Shown: positions 1-13,440 of the stretch, piece by piece
Layout: every line of letters starts with the position of its first letter
Position numbering within the stretch: position 1 is the first letter of the stretch
Assembly: GCA_963281255.1 (NCBI GenBank)
Contig: OY725504.1
Span: 3,162,001-3,226,000, forward strand
Reading direction: 5' to 3'
From: Aphrocallistes beatrix
Taxonomy: Eukaryota; Porifera; Hexactinellida; Sceptrulophora; Aphrocallistidae
DNA: 64,000 bases
The notes under the pieces: generated by a model
The model's input: only the letters and a program-made list of their open reading frames with translations
Databases searched by the model: none
Told to the model about the DNA's origin: nothing
Translations under genes and position numbers: made by a program

Positions 1-18
1 TTCCAGCTATCAACTCAC

Positions 19-3000
19 CATGTACAAAGGGAACAGAGGAGGGACAAACCCATTGGGCATTTTTGAAGGTTGCGGTAGCGTGAGTAGCTGAGAATTCGGT
101 GTAACAGGGACTTTAATATTGTTCGTGCTTGTACTGGTGACATTCTTTTGTTTGTATGTCTGTGGCAAGTTGACAGAATTCTGTTCGGATGTGTGTGAAT
201 TCATGTCAGGTTTGGTGAGTAGGTGCTGTGGTATTTTGTTGTGGTAGAAGTCCTGTGCTTGCTGGTTGCTCTGTGTTGTCACCTCCTCTTGGGTTATTTC
301 GTGGTTCGTCGATTTTTCTAGAAAATTGAACACTATCAAAACGTGTAACAAACGTACATGTCAACTAGAGCCATGGAAAAGCGAGACACGGCGTTGAATT
401 TCACGGGACATGGCGAGCCGCAATAAAAAAGTGTTATACATCGAATCCAAAAAAACAAATTACTTCAGAAGAGTGAAAAAAGCGGGAAGTCCCACCAAAA
501 ACAGGACGGGTGGCATGTATAAATTTCTGTCCATAAAAATAGTATTTTATAATTGAGAGCTCAACTAAATATAAATCCTTCTAGCCGTACCAGTTAATTT
601 TCTGGAATTGAGGCTGGTGGTAGGTATTTTGGTTTTGTTGGAGCTATGGAGAGCAGAATGAGGGAATCCTTGATGCTTCACTTTATCTTTTTCAGTTGGA
701 TTAACCATCATCGTCTGAAGACCAGGAATGGTTAGCCCTGGTGTCCCATCTTTAGATACAACAGGGAATGTCTGTCCATTCAACATGACAATTTGAGGAT
801 TCATATTATTAAAAGCGTGTTGAGCGAGGTTATAGTTGGTGACGGGAGTTGGCGGTTGCTTGGTCGGCTTGGCCTAGAATAAGATTTATAAATTACTTCA
901 CATGCATTGGAAGAGTAAAACGTAAACATGATGATTAACCAGAGCAAATTGATTGACCTCATACCGGATGGAATGTTACAGGCCACGAAAGTGTAAAACA
1001 TGACTTGTAGGCGATGACGAAACTTTGAATGACTGTGTGCAATACTATACAGTACAATATGATGATAGTAGCAAGTATGCGAAAGTATCTAAACTGAATT
1101 CTGCATTCCTGTCTACGTGTTATGATGTAGCAGAATTTGAAATGTGTATTGGAACTTGCCTTGTGAGTTGTTTGGGATTTCGGTTTGGATTTTTCAGGTT
1201 CAGTTTTGACTTCTGGCATAGAAATAAGACCGTGTTGTAACATGTTCTGTTGCTGATCAGGTGTCATCCCACCGATACCAGGCATTCCGGGGAGCAGCTG
1301 ATACACTTGGGGATGGTAGCCGAGGTAGTTATGGTACAATTCTGGGGGAATGAATGCGCTAGGGGTTTCGGTTTTTATCGGATTCATGTAGTTGGGCATC
1401 TTCGAGTCAGTCGAGGGTGGGATGAACGATGATTTGACGTGTCCTTCGGAATTGTGATCCTTCGGAGATCCCCCTTCTCTACCCCTTTTCGTTTTCTTCT
1501 CTTGTCGCATTTTTTCGCCTCTGTTCTGAGTATGGTGTGGTATATTCGGGGTTGAGAAACTTTGTTTTTCTCTTTCATACAGTTTGTTCGGTAATCCGCT
1601 CTCTTTATGTGAGATCTCAGGAGACGTGGTGTAATGTTTCCTCTCATGGATTGTCTGAGGTTTGGCCGGTTGGGAGGGGCTGGAAGAGAGGATGGGTTGG
1701 GGAAGAGAAGCAGATTTGCTAATAACCGCATGAAACTTTGAGAGAGAGGCTTCGTCTAACCGAGGTTTTAAACCCTCAGGCGGGTAGAATGAATACATAT
1801 CTAGAAATTGATAAACCGTTTAAATCTCCTATATACAAATTAACTCGTCTCTCAATCAGACACTTACTTGCAATGCCAATGCCCAGCGTTTCCGGACGCT
1901 TCGATAATGGATTTCCATCGCTAGTCTCCACTCTCCGTTTCTTTTGTAACAGTCTCTGCTCATTCGGACTTTCCGGTGTCATGGATTTGGGAGAGATAGT
2001 CTCTTGTTTTGCGACTAGACTATCCGGGATAGGCGGAAATTCTTGCATCGGTTTGTCATTCGTGATTGGCTTGTTGTTTAATGTGTGGATGAGAGGATCA
2101 ATTTTTGGTCTGAAATCGATATGCGGTGCAAATGGTGGGTAGTTGTTATTAAGAACGGGATTGTACATACTGGGTATCATTGCCATTGCTTCAGCCTTCT
2201 TGAGGTTCGTTGCATGATCATTGGGTTTCGCTGAGAGTAGTACGCCGGGGGGACGTCTCAATACATTTATTTCCTCTTTAATATCGTGATTAGTATCAAT
2301 CTCTTGCTTTATTTTGTCCTTAGCAGGGGTGTCAAATGGGAGAACACCATGTTCCCCGAATATAGTAGAGATCACCTCTTTAGGGTGAGACAGCCCGGTG
2401 TGGTGGTGCTCGTGATTCTTCTTCTTGTCGTTTTCAGCTCTGAGATCGGTTAGCGATGTCGAAGGAGATATGAGGAGTCTAAAAGTCAGTAATTATATAT
2501 AGAATTTATTCTTACGGCAAATATGCAATTAAAATACTTCAACAGCAAACATCGGTTTCACCGATTTAATAAATGCCCCAGGGATCGCCCAAAATTAAAA
2601 TATGCGTCCTAAAAATGACCAAAAACCCTCACCGATGAATGCCGTATAAGTATTTTCTTAGAAGAACTACTTACGATTGTTTTGATCTCGATGGGAACAG
2701 CCTTTTCTCATCAACTTCCATTGCGTTCGAGTTCATTCTACCCAGATCAGTGCAGATGTTGAGCTTGGGCAGGACTAGCTTAGAAACTGGCGATTTTCCT
2801 CCTTCAGACTCGACCATTTCAGAGGATAGAGGAGACATGACAATATCATCTTCTTTCGACTCTTGCTCTGACTCGTGTCCAGTGTTATTCTTCGTTTGGC
2901 ACATTTTAAATTCTTGGCTAAATCTGAGCTCCTTTTCGAGTGGACTACCAAGTTCTGTAATTTCGATATGTCTAATCAAGAAATGAAAATTATTATTGCA

Positions 3001-6000
3001 GAAAAACATTAATATTCTATTATCGATGTACGAAATTCCTTTCTTGTTTCATTAGATTACACAAGTCGGTCGTACGTGTAATAATATTATATAATTCTTG
3101 AATCATTCAGCAATTTATCTCATACAAATTGGGAGTAAAATCAACATTCAGCAACCGCAATGTTCAATGTTTATCAATGATATTCCAGTAATGTTGTTTC
3201 GTGGGAAACGGTATGTAATAATTAATGTAAGTTTATCTGATAAGTTTATCTGCTTTTCGAGTCTAACGATGATGTAAGGACATGAAGGAATCCTAGCAAA
3301 GAAAAAATTCCAGTCATGAGTTTTATTACGTAACCTCAGCCAATGACTATGAGTACAACGAATCTCCAAGTAAAATCAGGTAATTGTAGTAGGGGATTGG
3401 AATAAGAACTGAGAGTATTGCACAATGGAAATGATTTGATATCATGACTGAATTTGTAACCAAGGGAAAAATAACCAAAATGTTGAGTCATCGGTATGCG
3501 GTGACTAACAGAAGGAAAGATAGCATAGCTAAGAAGCAAAAAAACGCTTGGTAATTGCAAAGGAAGGTTGATACGTGCGTAGTATTATATTAGTAGTAGT
3601 AAAGTACATACTTGGCCGCCGCCCACGGATGTTGTTCCATATCCATGAGAGATCCAGTATACGTTTTGTCCCGCCAGTTGACTTTAATAACAATCACGCC
3701 TAGGAAATACAATACCTTTCAAGTATTTAATAATAACACAATGTTAAATTATAATAGAGAATGAAGGAAAAACACGAGATGCTACGACAGAGAAGAACTA
3801 ATTAAACTCTCCTGTAACTTGAGATGTATAGACCTGACTCAAGAGCTAATGAATTAATTACTAAGCCTCAAGAATAATGACGGACGGAGAAGATTGATTT
3901 CAAAAGCAACGTACCACCTCAAAAGCATAATATTAGCCTGCTCTTATTGATGGGCTGATCCTTTAGGAATTTCATTATTTGAACCACCCCTTGTTATTAG
4001 AAATTGTTCAACATTTGAGAATATGAAAATCACTCAAAAATTGCTAAGAGCATAATTTAATTATTATAATTGACTAAATCTTGCAGTTAAAAACGCCATT
4101 TTAGGATTAAAAAATGTTTGATGCATTTCCCGAAAAAATTGATTAGGAAATCAATTTAAATGCTAAACAATTAAGCATCAGGAGAGTTGATACTAAATGA
4201 AACTATCCGTCTAGCGGATTGTCTGATTAGATTAAATAACAAAATAACTTGATAGATATTTCTTGGAAAATATGCTGTTATAATCGCCACATAATCGATA
4301 CCAGAGAATTAAAAGAAACAGTCATAACATTGCTTATGTAAGATAATAGAGAATTCACCTCAAATATGGGTATACAAGTTTTGGGAAGCAAATCATGTTT
4401 TTGAAACTAATGTATTTCTCTTTACATTCCTTATTCCCGATTAGTCTAAAGGAAATTCATATTTAGACTGTCACAGAAGCCAAAAATAATTGTAGACTCA
4501 GTTATTGCTATACCAGAAAACCATATACCGACTTAACTATCCAAAATAGAGAGAAGCCAGCTGTAAAATGGATTAAATTATTTGGAGTGCGTAGAGATTG
4601 CACACTCGGCTTCTCATATTGTATGAAAAAGAGATTATCAGAGCGAATCCCTTTGAATTAATGAATGTAGTAAGCATGCGTTGAATCGCGACCTTCTAAA
4701 CTTGCATAGTAATGACCAAAATGAACATATTGAATAGAATCGAGACGTCAAGTGACAGACGATCTTGATAACAAAAATGATAAAGACAATGACCAGTATT
4801 AGCGATTAGCATTCAGCGTAGGAAGCAAATGGAACGCGATGTTACTGTAGGAAATTTAACAACAAAGTACTAGTCGATTGTAGAGAGATAACATCATGAA
4901 ATGGGAATGTGCGTAAATTCAAGTAGCTTTGTGAATTATTAGAAGTACATGCTAAAATAATTCCAATTTTATTATACCAATAATTGAATTAAATATTGTG
5001 TGTGAATTATTCAAAATGGCTCAACTGCAAATTTCCAGTACTTTGCAATGATTCATTAAAGTAATTGTCTGCTCTTGTTGTGTGAATGTAAATATGTCCA
5101 CGATACAAAATGAGGAATGAATGAATTGACATTCTGCGAGCATCCATTAATGAGAAAGCCTTGTTAATAAAGATTTTCTCATCCGAATGGAAGATGAACA
5201 ATAGATAATTAGAATAAAACTCTTACATAGTTAGAATATTAATATTTAATAAGTATAATTCTATAGAAGTTCAATACTAAGAAAGAATACAAGAGACTAG
5301 AAGCAAGAAATTAAGCTCTATCTCTTTATGGAATATAAAGTATTTGTCATGTGTCAACCATGTTTTCAAGGAATTTACTTTTAATTAAAACATATACCCA
5401 GGATCTGATTTGACGATTACTATTCACAAAATTAGATATGTAATGGTGATGGTGAATTTGGCAAACACTAAAATCTATATATAGTTTGAATTATTAATTT
5501 TGAGTAAGCATATTCAAATGCAAGAACTAAGAGCCTATTAGTATTCTGGCACAAATATAATAATATAATAATAAGATTATAATGAGAACTAGAAATTAGT
5601 TAATAACTACTGGAAATTATGGTATATTTAAAAATTTAATTCAGATAAAATTCCAGTAATTTCTAAAAATTTTTGGGGTGATGATGAAATTGTAAAGATT
5701 CACAATTAATATCGATCATTTAAAAGGAAAGGCAAGAAATCGTTAAAAGGAGAGAAACCAATAAACACATTTTGAGAGAAAACCTATAAAACATGATTTG
5801 CATTCATTCTCTAAAAATATAACTGAAATATGTGATGATTAAAGGATTTCAAAAGGTTGAATTAAGCCATGTGAGTAAACTTCCTTAGATAATGGTTGAT
5901 ACGTGGCTGCGTTACATTAGAAAATTCCAAGGTCATTACATGGGGACAAATAGCAATAAAATTTCCAAACAATTGAATCATTTTTTTAGTCAAAATAGCT

Positions 6001-8451
6001 ACTATGGTTACTGATACAATTAAATGGAATTGAATGATGATAGAAACATACAAGTACATAGGTTACAAATAGAGTCAAGCTAAATAGAAGTGAGAAATCC
6101 TAGTAAATGGCAGCCATAAAGCAATACAATGCACAAACGGAGTGACTTCTCATTATTAATACAAATCCGAGTTACTGGAAGTAATGAGTGATGTATGCAG
6201 TAGGTTATTACAATTAATCGATACACCAGCAGGACAGGTTAAGGCTTCGAGAAATTGAGTGGAATCACTCTGAGAGGTTTCCTTGAAGAAGCCAGTAATC
6301 ATTTTAGATTTTAATAAAGCCAGCATGAGTCACCCTTATCTATAACAGGACATGTCGGATTATCAATTCCTTCTGTAAAAGTAAATTAGTCCAAACATGT
6401 CATAATTATTATGTCTCAGAGACAGAGAATAAACAACAAGTAATTGTAGATAACGTATGCACAGAGCGTGGGTTAAAATCTAATTCTGCAACGTTATAAT
6501 GATATGCAGAACAAGTTAGGTAAGAATTTTTAATTATTCAAGTAGAATAAGTACTGTGTTATTCCCCAGATTAAAAGGAATTTGATATGTAACACGTTAT
6601 GATGTTAATCTAATTGATATCTTACATGTCGGGGAGAGATAAAAGATGTTCAAAAGAAAGGATGGAATTATAGGTTAAAGTTCAGGGAAGTTTACAAGAG
6701 TCAATACTAGCATCAAGTCTGATCACAATACTAGTTATTCACAGAAAAATTTAAGGAAGTCAATACAATCAAAGTGACTAGTAGAGAATACCAGAATAAT
6801 GATAAAATGCAATATGCCTTTTTAATAAGCAAAATGTTCTGAGGTAGCGATGGTGTGCGAAGTGAAAGTATATGGCTAAATTAACAGTTAGTTGCAATGG
6901 CTGCTTGGAAGTGGATCATGTTACTTCTTACGTTCAGTTCAGGTCTACGTAGTAAATTGGAGGCTTAGTTTAAAATACCTAGCATTACTTCGTAATTCGT
7001 AGAAGTTGAATAAATTTGATTAGGTAAGAGTTCAAGTAGAAGGAAGTAATAGCTATAGGATAATATTCGATGAATAATTAGTGAAAAGAGCAACTCAAAC
7101 AAGAGTGAATAAATGCAATAGCGTAGAATTGTGTCTAAGAATGCAGTTATCATGCTTCCGATGAATTATTAAGTAGAACAAAGTTAGTACTGAGAAATTT
7201 GTTGAGTGATGAATCGTGCAATTTTTATGTGTAATACTTAAATTAAAACTCGACGAAATTAGTGTATATATATAAATGTAATTTCGCTGACCATAGCAAG
7301 CGATTTAAATAGAATTCGTAGCTGTTTAATTAATACAGGAAGACGTTAAATGCCTCATTTCAATAGGATTCATTTACTGGAAAAACATATTGGGAGACGC
7401 GTACAATGAAAACAAGCAACCTCACCATCGACTACAATATACATACATACATAAGCCATAGGATTGATCTCGAATAATTACTACACTATGACATAAGAGT
7501 AGATTCTGGTTAGCACAGTAATGGTAATAAACCAAAATCATTAGATGCGAAGCCAATCTGAATCGTGTACTCTAATCGAACTATTACTTATTCAAACTTC
7601 TTGTATGAAAGCGGTAAAAGGATGCAAAATCGCAGAATTAACTAACAAATCAAGGATGAGACAGGCTTCACATAGGCGTAGCTAAGATTAGCGAGAAATT
7701 CGCGTGTTGTCGAGACATTTATGGTAGTACAGGCCGTTGAAGATGCCTTGCATTTGCACAGACATGTGGAAGAACATGTTTATGCAAATTTTACGAATAA
7801 AGATAAGATCATGCTTTTTCTGATTATTGACCAAATACTCGAGATAACGAGAAACCAGTCTATTCTGTTGTGTGAAGTAATTCTGGTTTGTAAACAACCA
7901 AGTACTTACGAACTGCTTTCAGGAATTCACAAGCATTGAAATTCGAACTATAATTCTGAAACTAAAATTAGTCAGCAAAGTGAGGTAGAAAGGAATTTGA
8001 TGATGAATATATTTATATCCAATTGAATACCAATATTGGGTCTTCTCAACAATGACTTACACGTGTGAATAGGTGGGATGATGTCATGTAACGATGAATT
8101 CGGCAAGTATATTGTTTCCCAAGATCTAATAGGATCACACGGCATATTTTCTCCTAAATTATTGCTTTGCAAATAGGATAGAAAGTTGTTGTACTATTGC
8201 ACGTGCAAGAATGGATAAAAAGTTTGTGGGTAATCAACATAGTAGAAACACAATGATTTAGAAATGGCGTAATAATGTACTGAGTTAGGTATGTAAAACG
8301 TACCATCTCCTTCCTGACACATACAACCTTGTAACAAGATAGGAGTCCCGGGTTGTAATGCTTTATTAGCCGATCCAGAATCTGAAGCAATTCCCAATTT
8401 GGTCAGGCCATTATGGTTAGTCTGCGAAGATTCAGGAGTGTTGTGCGTCAT
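19..8451 (-). CDS. ZNF608/ZNF609/Scribbler-like transcriptional regulator (5' part; continues past left edge)
   Basis: I assembled seven coding exons with consistent phases: 8304-8451, 3612-3699, 2675-2971, 1868-2478, 1160-1800, 591-873 and 19-317; a donor at 11-18 carries the gene off the window. They encode about 789 residues. The block spanning exons 1-2 (PGTPILLQG, then VIVIKVNWRDKTYTGSLMD and HPWAAA) matches, as I recall it, the conserved N-terminal block of vertebrate ZNF608/609 and Drosophila Scribbler (PGT..L.G, V.V.WR.KTY.G.L.D...H.WA). These are nuclear transcription cofactors. The rest is low-complexity Pro/Ser/Lys sequence with several sumoylation-type motifs (IKQE, IKEE, IKTE, VKTE). 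The family's single C2H2 finger is not seen and may lie further on. Exon 5 ends at a GC donor (AAG|GCAAGT). The start is the first ATG of exon 1. Family assignment rests mainly on one block; exon structure is well supported by phase. Confidence 0.72.
367..530 (+). repeat. Dispersed repeat 'GTCCCG' family, copy 1 (intronic)
   Basis: This stretch in the intron between the last two visible exons shares word order with copies near 13.4, 21.3-21.6, 25.0 and 49.9 kb: AAGCGAGACACGGCG, ATTTCACGGGACATGGC, GAATCCAAAAAA, GTGAAAAAAGCGGG and finally GGCATGTAT. No coding capacity is visible, so it looks like a non-autonomous interspersed element. Confidence 0.6.
3700..8303 (-). other. Large first intron of the ZNF608/609-like gene
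   Basis: The donor is at 8299-8303 (GTACG on the minus strand) and the acceptor is a TTTCCTAG at 3700-3707. The intron is AT-rich and about 4.6 kb, far longer than the other introns in the window. I see no coding exon, RNA gene or clear transposon in it. Short open frames inside show no exon signals consistent with neighbouring phases. Confidence 0.6.
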
Positions 8452-9678
8452 GATGATGCGAAAAATTTCAAATAAATTCTAGAAAATAAATGATATAATC
8501 AATGATGATTGTATATTTATAGTTTGTACAATCGAAGTATTTTGAATGATTGAATCGCTCTTTGTTTGCTGGCTATTCGAAACCCGATTTTAGATCAACA
8601 ATGAAATGGAACTTTTGAGTATGGGAAGGACAATTAAAATTCCTGAATAACCAATTGTGCATTCCTGAGTAATTTTGAAAACATTGTAGAGGTGTATTGA
8701 TTTGTCTGTGACAGATAATGACTAACGATTCAAATTGTTTTCAAAGGAGAATGAATTAGGAAAAACTGTTTCGACTAAATGAACGGGAACATTTGGAAGT
8801 AAATGATACGATTCAAACACAGACAATTTGCTCACCTATCCAAAAAGTCAAGATGAAAATCGATCGATTCCAAAAAAATGTTTACACAGAAATTTGTATT
8901 TGCATAAAATCAATTTGGAGGGGTAAGAATTAATTTATACTAGTTGGCAGTATTGAAACTACTGTCTTATAGAAGAATCTCTATAAAAGTTAGCGCCTAT
9001 TGAATTTCTATTGGAGAGTTGGGGAAATTCAATACTATACCATATTATAACGAGTGAAGTCAGAAATCTGAGTTTGCTGTTAATGATGAAAGCTAAACCT
9101 TATCAAATATTCATGTTGTTAGGGACGAAACAATAGAATGGAGGAATTGGATTGAGAACATATTGAAATTGGTCAAACAGACTAACAACTGGATGTATGT
9201 AAGTTGATATATTTCTATTGATAAAAGTGACTACCTAATTCATTCTAAATTTGGTGGTATCTCGGGTTTCTTCAGCAAGGTTATTTTACATCTCTTAGAA
9301 TTGAACTATCAGCAATTTATTCAGAGACATCGCTTGAGCAATTAGTAGAATCTGAGAGAGAGTGTGTGGTTTGTTGCATCAATCAGAGCAAGTAATAAGT
9401 ATTCAATAAATCGACCTTTATCCTTTCAATATGGAAAGTATATTGTTATCAGAACATGATGCAAGCTAGCTACTTGACACAATTAACTATCTTTTTTAGC
9501 GTTCCCGACTTAGGCCAATTTTATTTATAAGTCTAAAAACCCACGAACGCTATCGTGTTGGAAAAAGATGAAATAACATTCTCTAGCATCAGGATTTAAG
9601 GTAATTTTGTCAACAAGTTGTGAAAATCGTTATAGCCCACAACATCAAACGATCTCTGTTTTTCTCAAACAATTATTA

Positions 9679-9878
9679 NNNNNNNNNNNNNNNNNNNNNN
9701 NNNNNNNNNNNNNNNNNNNNNNNNNNNNNNNNNNNNNNNNNNNNNNNNNNNNNNNNNNNNNNNNNNNNNNNNNNNNNNNNNNNNNNNNNNNNNNNNNNNN
9801 NNNNNNNNNNNNNNNNNNNNNNNNNNNNNNNNNNNNNNNNNNNNNNNNNNNNNNNNNNNNNNNNNNNNNNNNNNNNNN
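9679..9878. other. Assembly gap (200 N)
   Basis: Exactly 200 undetermined bases. The round number suggests a scaffold gap of arbitrary size. Open frames crossing it are artefacts. Confidence 0.99.
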
Positions 9879-12393
9879 GATCTAACTTTATTGGAACTTT
9901 TGAATTCATTATGTTTGTGTTTGAATGCATAATTTAATTCTTACACTAAATCGGGTGTATAGAGACCGCTCATTAACTTTGATAACAATAATGACTATTA
10001 TTACCAACAATGTTATCACCAAAATCAATTACATAAATTTATAATTATCGTTTATAGTTCAACCAAAGTTCTGATGCTAATTCCGATAGTTGCATATTTA
10101 AATACGGTGCAAGCTGTCAGGATAACTAAAAATTGTGTCACATACTGTCTTCTTTTCCTGACATATCATTATGTTAAGTCGGTGATATGTTGGGCTTCTG
10201 AAAATTCATATGAGAATGTATAAGGCTTGTCAACTATTCACTTTTGGATTGAATTTAGTTTAATCATGTCTTGTTAGTTAAGAATATATAATTAATTATT
10301 AATAATTTCCTAGGAAATGTAAGGCGAGTTTTGGGGTATATACAGACTTCAAAAGAAAGACTTTTTTATGACTGGTAATGAGAGGAAGTTATATAATCAA
10401 TTATAAAGCTTAATTTACAATTATGGACTGTGGTAGATAATGCTTTGAAACAACAGCTATTCATTATTGAATAATCAAATAAATAATATTTTTATTTTAT
10501 GTTGGTTAAATTTAGCAATTTTTTAACATGGCCAGAGTGATGAATACAACTTTTTTGTAGAGCATTATATATTCAGAAAATAATTAATATTGCACAATAG
10601 TAATGCAAAAGTCATAGCTAAACTAAACTTTATTTTTGTAGACGTGAGCTATGCTTCGGATCAACTAATAATTAGTGCAGTGGATTATTGTTGAGATTGT
10701 AATAGTTTTGTCATCAATTTTAGATTAATAATACTAAATTTTTGTAGAGAATTTAATCAATTAGACTGTACATACAAAATGTTATTTCAGGAAATAACTG
10801 AATAATGTAATAACCAATAGCTTGTCGTCTTGGATTGTGCTAATAATCAGAATGCCTACGACTTCTAATGTCATTTCAAAGTTCCATGAGTTCATGGCCA
10901 TTTACCATTGATATGACTAGACCTTTGTTCTCGCCTAACAAATCAGTAATTAATAAGATCTTACTTATCAAATTACATTTCAAGCTAGGAAACCTCTCTA
11001 CCTGGACACACACTGCAAGAACTATAAACTAGTTATAATAGACATCACAAATATTCAATTGATGCCATATGACTCATACTGACTCGCTTATCTCAGGTTC
11101 GCACAGGCTGCTTAATTACTTTTGTGATCAGTCTAGAATTACTGTTAACATTGCTCTAAGTTGATTCAGTGTATTCACTTCATTGAGTTCATGGGTGCAT
11201 AACAGTCAATTCTTCCTTACAGTGTTAGCAATGACTGTTTTCTCTCCATTCTGCCATTTCACTAGAATAGGATATTGCAATAACTTTGTTAGAATGATGG
11301 GAAATTGTCTTGATCAGCAGAAATAGTTATATGGAGAAATGTTAATTGCACATGAGTGTACCCTTTGCAAATTCGGGGATGAAATCTTTGCAATCAGAAT
11401 CTAAGAAACCTCAAAATTGATATCTATAGACTAAACCTTTCCGCCATGTTTCTATTCCATTGAGCGTCTAACTATGCAGATTCTATTGCATAATCCGACA
11501 TATATTCAATCTCAAAGAATGTGATGCACCCATGAAGATTCTACTACGCATAAATTTACTGTAATACGACTGTAAATTTGTGTTAGTTTGAACACAGTTA
11601 ATACTTATTACACACAGAAAATTAACTAGGATAAGAAGTATGCATTCCCTTCATAAGGGAATACAAACAGATAACTCCGATTAATGTGAATTCCGGATAG
11701 TTTCGATAGTCCCTTGGTGATCGTACTAATGAGAGTAGACTATATAATTGTCACCACTAATGTCTCTGATTTTGGTGCAATATAATTACGAGAAATGGAT
11801 ATATCCAGGGGATATTATTCAACCAAGAAATATCTACTGAATTGATAAGACATTAGAACATTCATTGAATGCTTTTATTAGAATTCAAAAAAGTGCCCAT
11901 TCACTTGTTCTAGTATCACGTAATCATAATTTATACAAGGAATACATTGAAAATTTTGTCCATCCATTGCAAACTAAATTGTATTGGATAAAATTCAGGG
12001 ATTCCCATTGTATTAGAGTGATTAAAATATTTTTTTCAAAGGTCATTTATAAGAGGTATTTATACACAATAGAGATATTTGCATTGTTCCTTTTGTGCTA
12101 ATATTAGGAACGCGAAGAGTATTCGTATGAATGCATAATGATTTTACATCATAAATAACAATGGAGTGACATAGGTGAATGAATTTACACAAATTAAATT
12201 GGAGAAAACATAGATTATTAAATGTCTTTAATAATTGTCTCGCAACATATGCAAATGTACTTACGAAATATAACTGCTTGAATCTGTACAATGGTTTCTA
12301 GCAACCGAATTAAGTCATAAGATTTTAACCTATACATAGTATAGCTGGAGATTGTAAGATTGCATTATTTAATTAAGTCTCAATTTATTTAGT

Positions 12394-12472
12394 ACAAGCG
12401 CGCTTCGCTTGCTTGCGCTGCGCGGCTGGCGGACACTTCGTGTCCGCCGGAGGCTCCCTTCGGTCGCCTGGG
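12394..12472 (+). repeat. GC-rich hairpin element, copy 1
   Basis: A very GC-rich block of about 80 bp in strongly AT-rich DNA. It begins ACAAGCGCGCTTCGCTTGC. It contains an 11-bp stem with one G-T pair, CTGGCGGACAC / GTGTCCGCCGG, around a TTC loop, then a second GC-rich segment ending near CGGTCGCCTGG. An inverted second copy lies at 36651-36727. Confidence 0.75.
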
Positions 12473-13030
12473 GTCACAATGGTTAATTATAAGGGAAATA
12501 ACATCTCTAAACACGTCTGTCTTACTGTTTGATCGGTATCGCACGAAAAATCACCAAATTTGTCAATTTAAAAAATTTTTTGATGAGTAATGATGATGTC
12601 ATAACAAAGTGATGAGTCATCATTTTTTGATGATAGTTGCATCATATGTGAAGTATGTTAGTATACAGATTCTATTAAAATTTTAGCCTTCAATCTCTTA
12701 TAATGGCTGAGTTATGCTCGAATAACACTGTTGCTTAACTTTTAAAAATGTGACAATGACGTCATAATTCCATGATGAGTCGACATTTTGCTCTGAGCTC
12801 AGAACTTACTGGAGCCATAGCCAAAAGACTCCCACCAAAAATTAGCTTTCTATGACTGGCAGTTTCTTCAATCAATTCGTTACAGATATATAGATATATA
12901 TACACATTAATCGAGTTTTAATAGTAAGGATATACTCCATAGATAGGGATTTAGTATGGATTTGTTAACCTCTTATCTCTGCGTGGAATTTACAAGTCTA
13001 AATCCCATGTTTTTCATGTACAGTGTTGTA

Positions 13031-13268
13031 CAGGGGTGCATGCATTTGTCCGAATTTCTCAATTTTTGTAAGTTCTGCATTTGTTCAAATCAATTTTCAG
13101 ATTATTTTACGAATTCTTATTAGCTAAGTGTGTTAAATGGATGTTTAATGCTTATTACGACTACTGCAGAACTTACAAAAGTTCATTCGGACAAACGACA
13201 CCTCGATAATTGGAACAAATGACAACTTGACAATTCGGACAAATGCAGCTCCCCCATTCTCCCCGTTG
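13031..13268. mobile_element. MITE-like element with TA target duplication
   Basis: Related inverted ends share GCATTTGTCCGAATT near the left end and its complement AATTCGGACAAATGC near the right end. The outer ends read CAGGGG and (complement) CAACGGGG. TA flanks both sides (13029-13030 and 13269-13270), as for Tc1/mariner/pogo superfamily insertions. No transposase frame is seen. Confidence 0.55.
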
Positions 13269-13369
13269 TACACAGGATAAAGCATTGAAATATTGAATTA
13301 CCATGGCCCAAGCGATCCATATCAATATAAGCTGTTGAGTATGCAATTTGTATACATACCAACTTGAAC

Positions 13370-13440
13370 AATGATAAAAACGGGACGCGGTGCGTTGAAT
13401 TTCGCGTAACATGGCGGGATGCAATAGAAAGTAAGAGTAA
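13370..13440 (+). repeat. Dispersed 'GTCCCG' repeat, fragment
   Basis: Partial copy with AAAAACGGGACGCGG, GAATTTCGCG and AACATGGCGGGATGCAATAG, matching one end of the family seen at 367, 21266, 24985 and 49924. Confidence 0.55.

Noticed and set aside
7688..8390. Short frames in the first ZNF608/609-like intron
   Set aside because: Some have donor-like GT sites, but no phase-compatible acceptor/donor pair or conserved sequence.
9607..9937. Open frames spanning the run of N
   Set aside because: They exist only because undetermined bases carry no stop codons.
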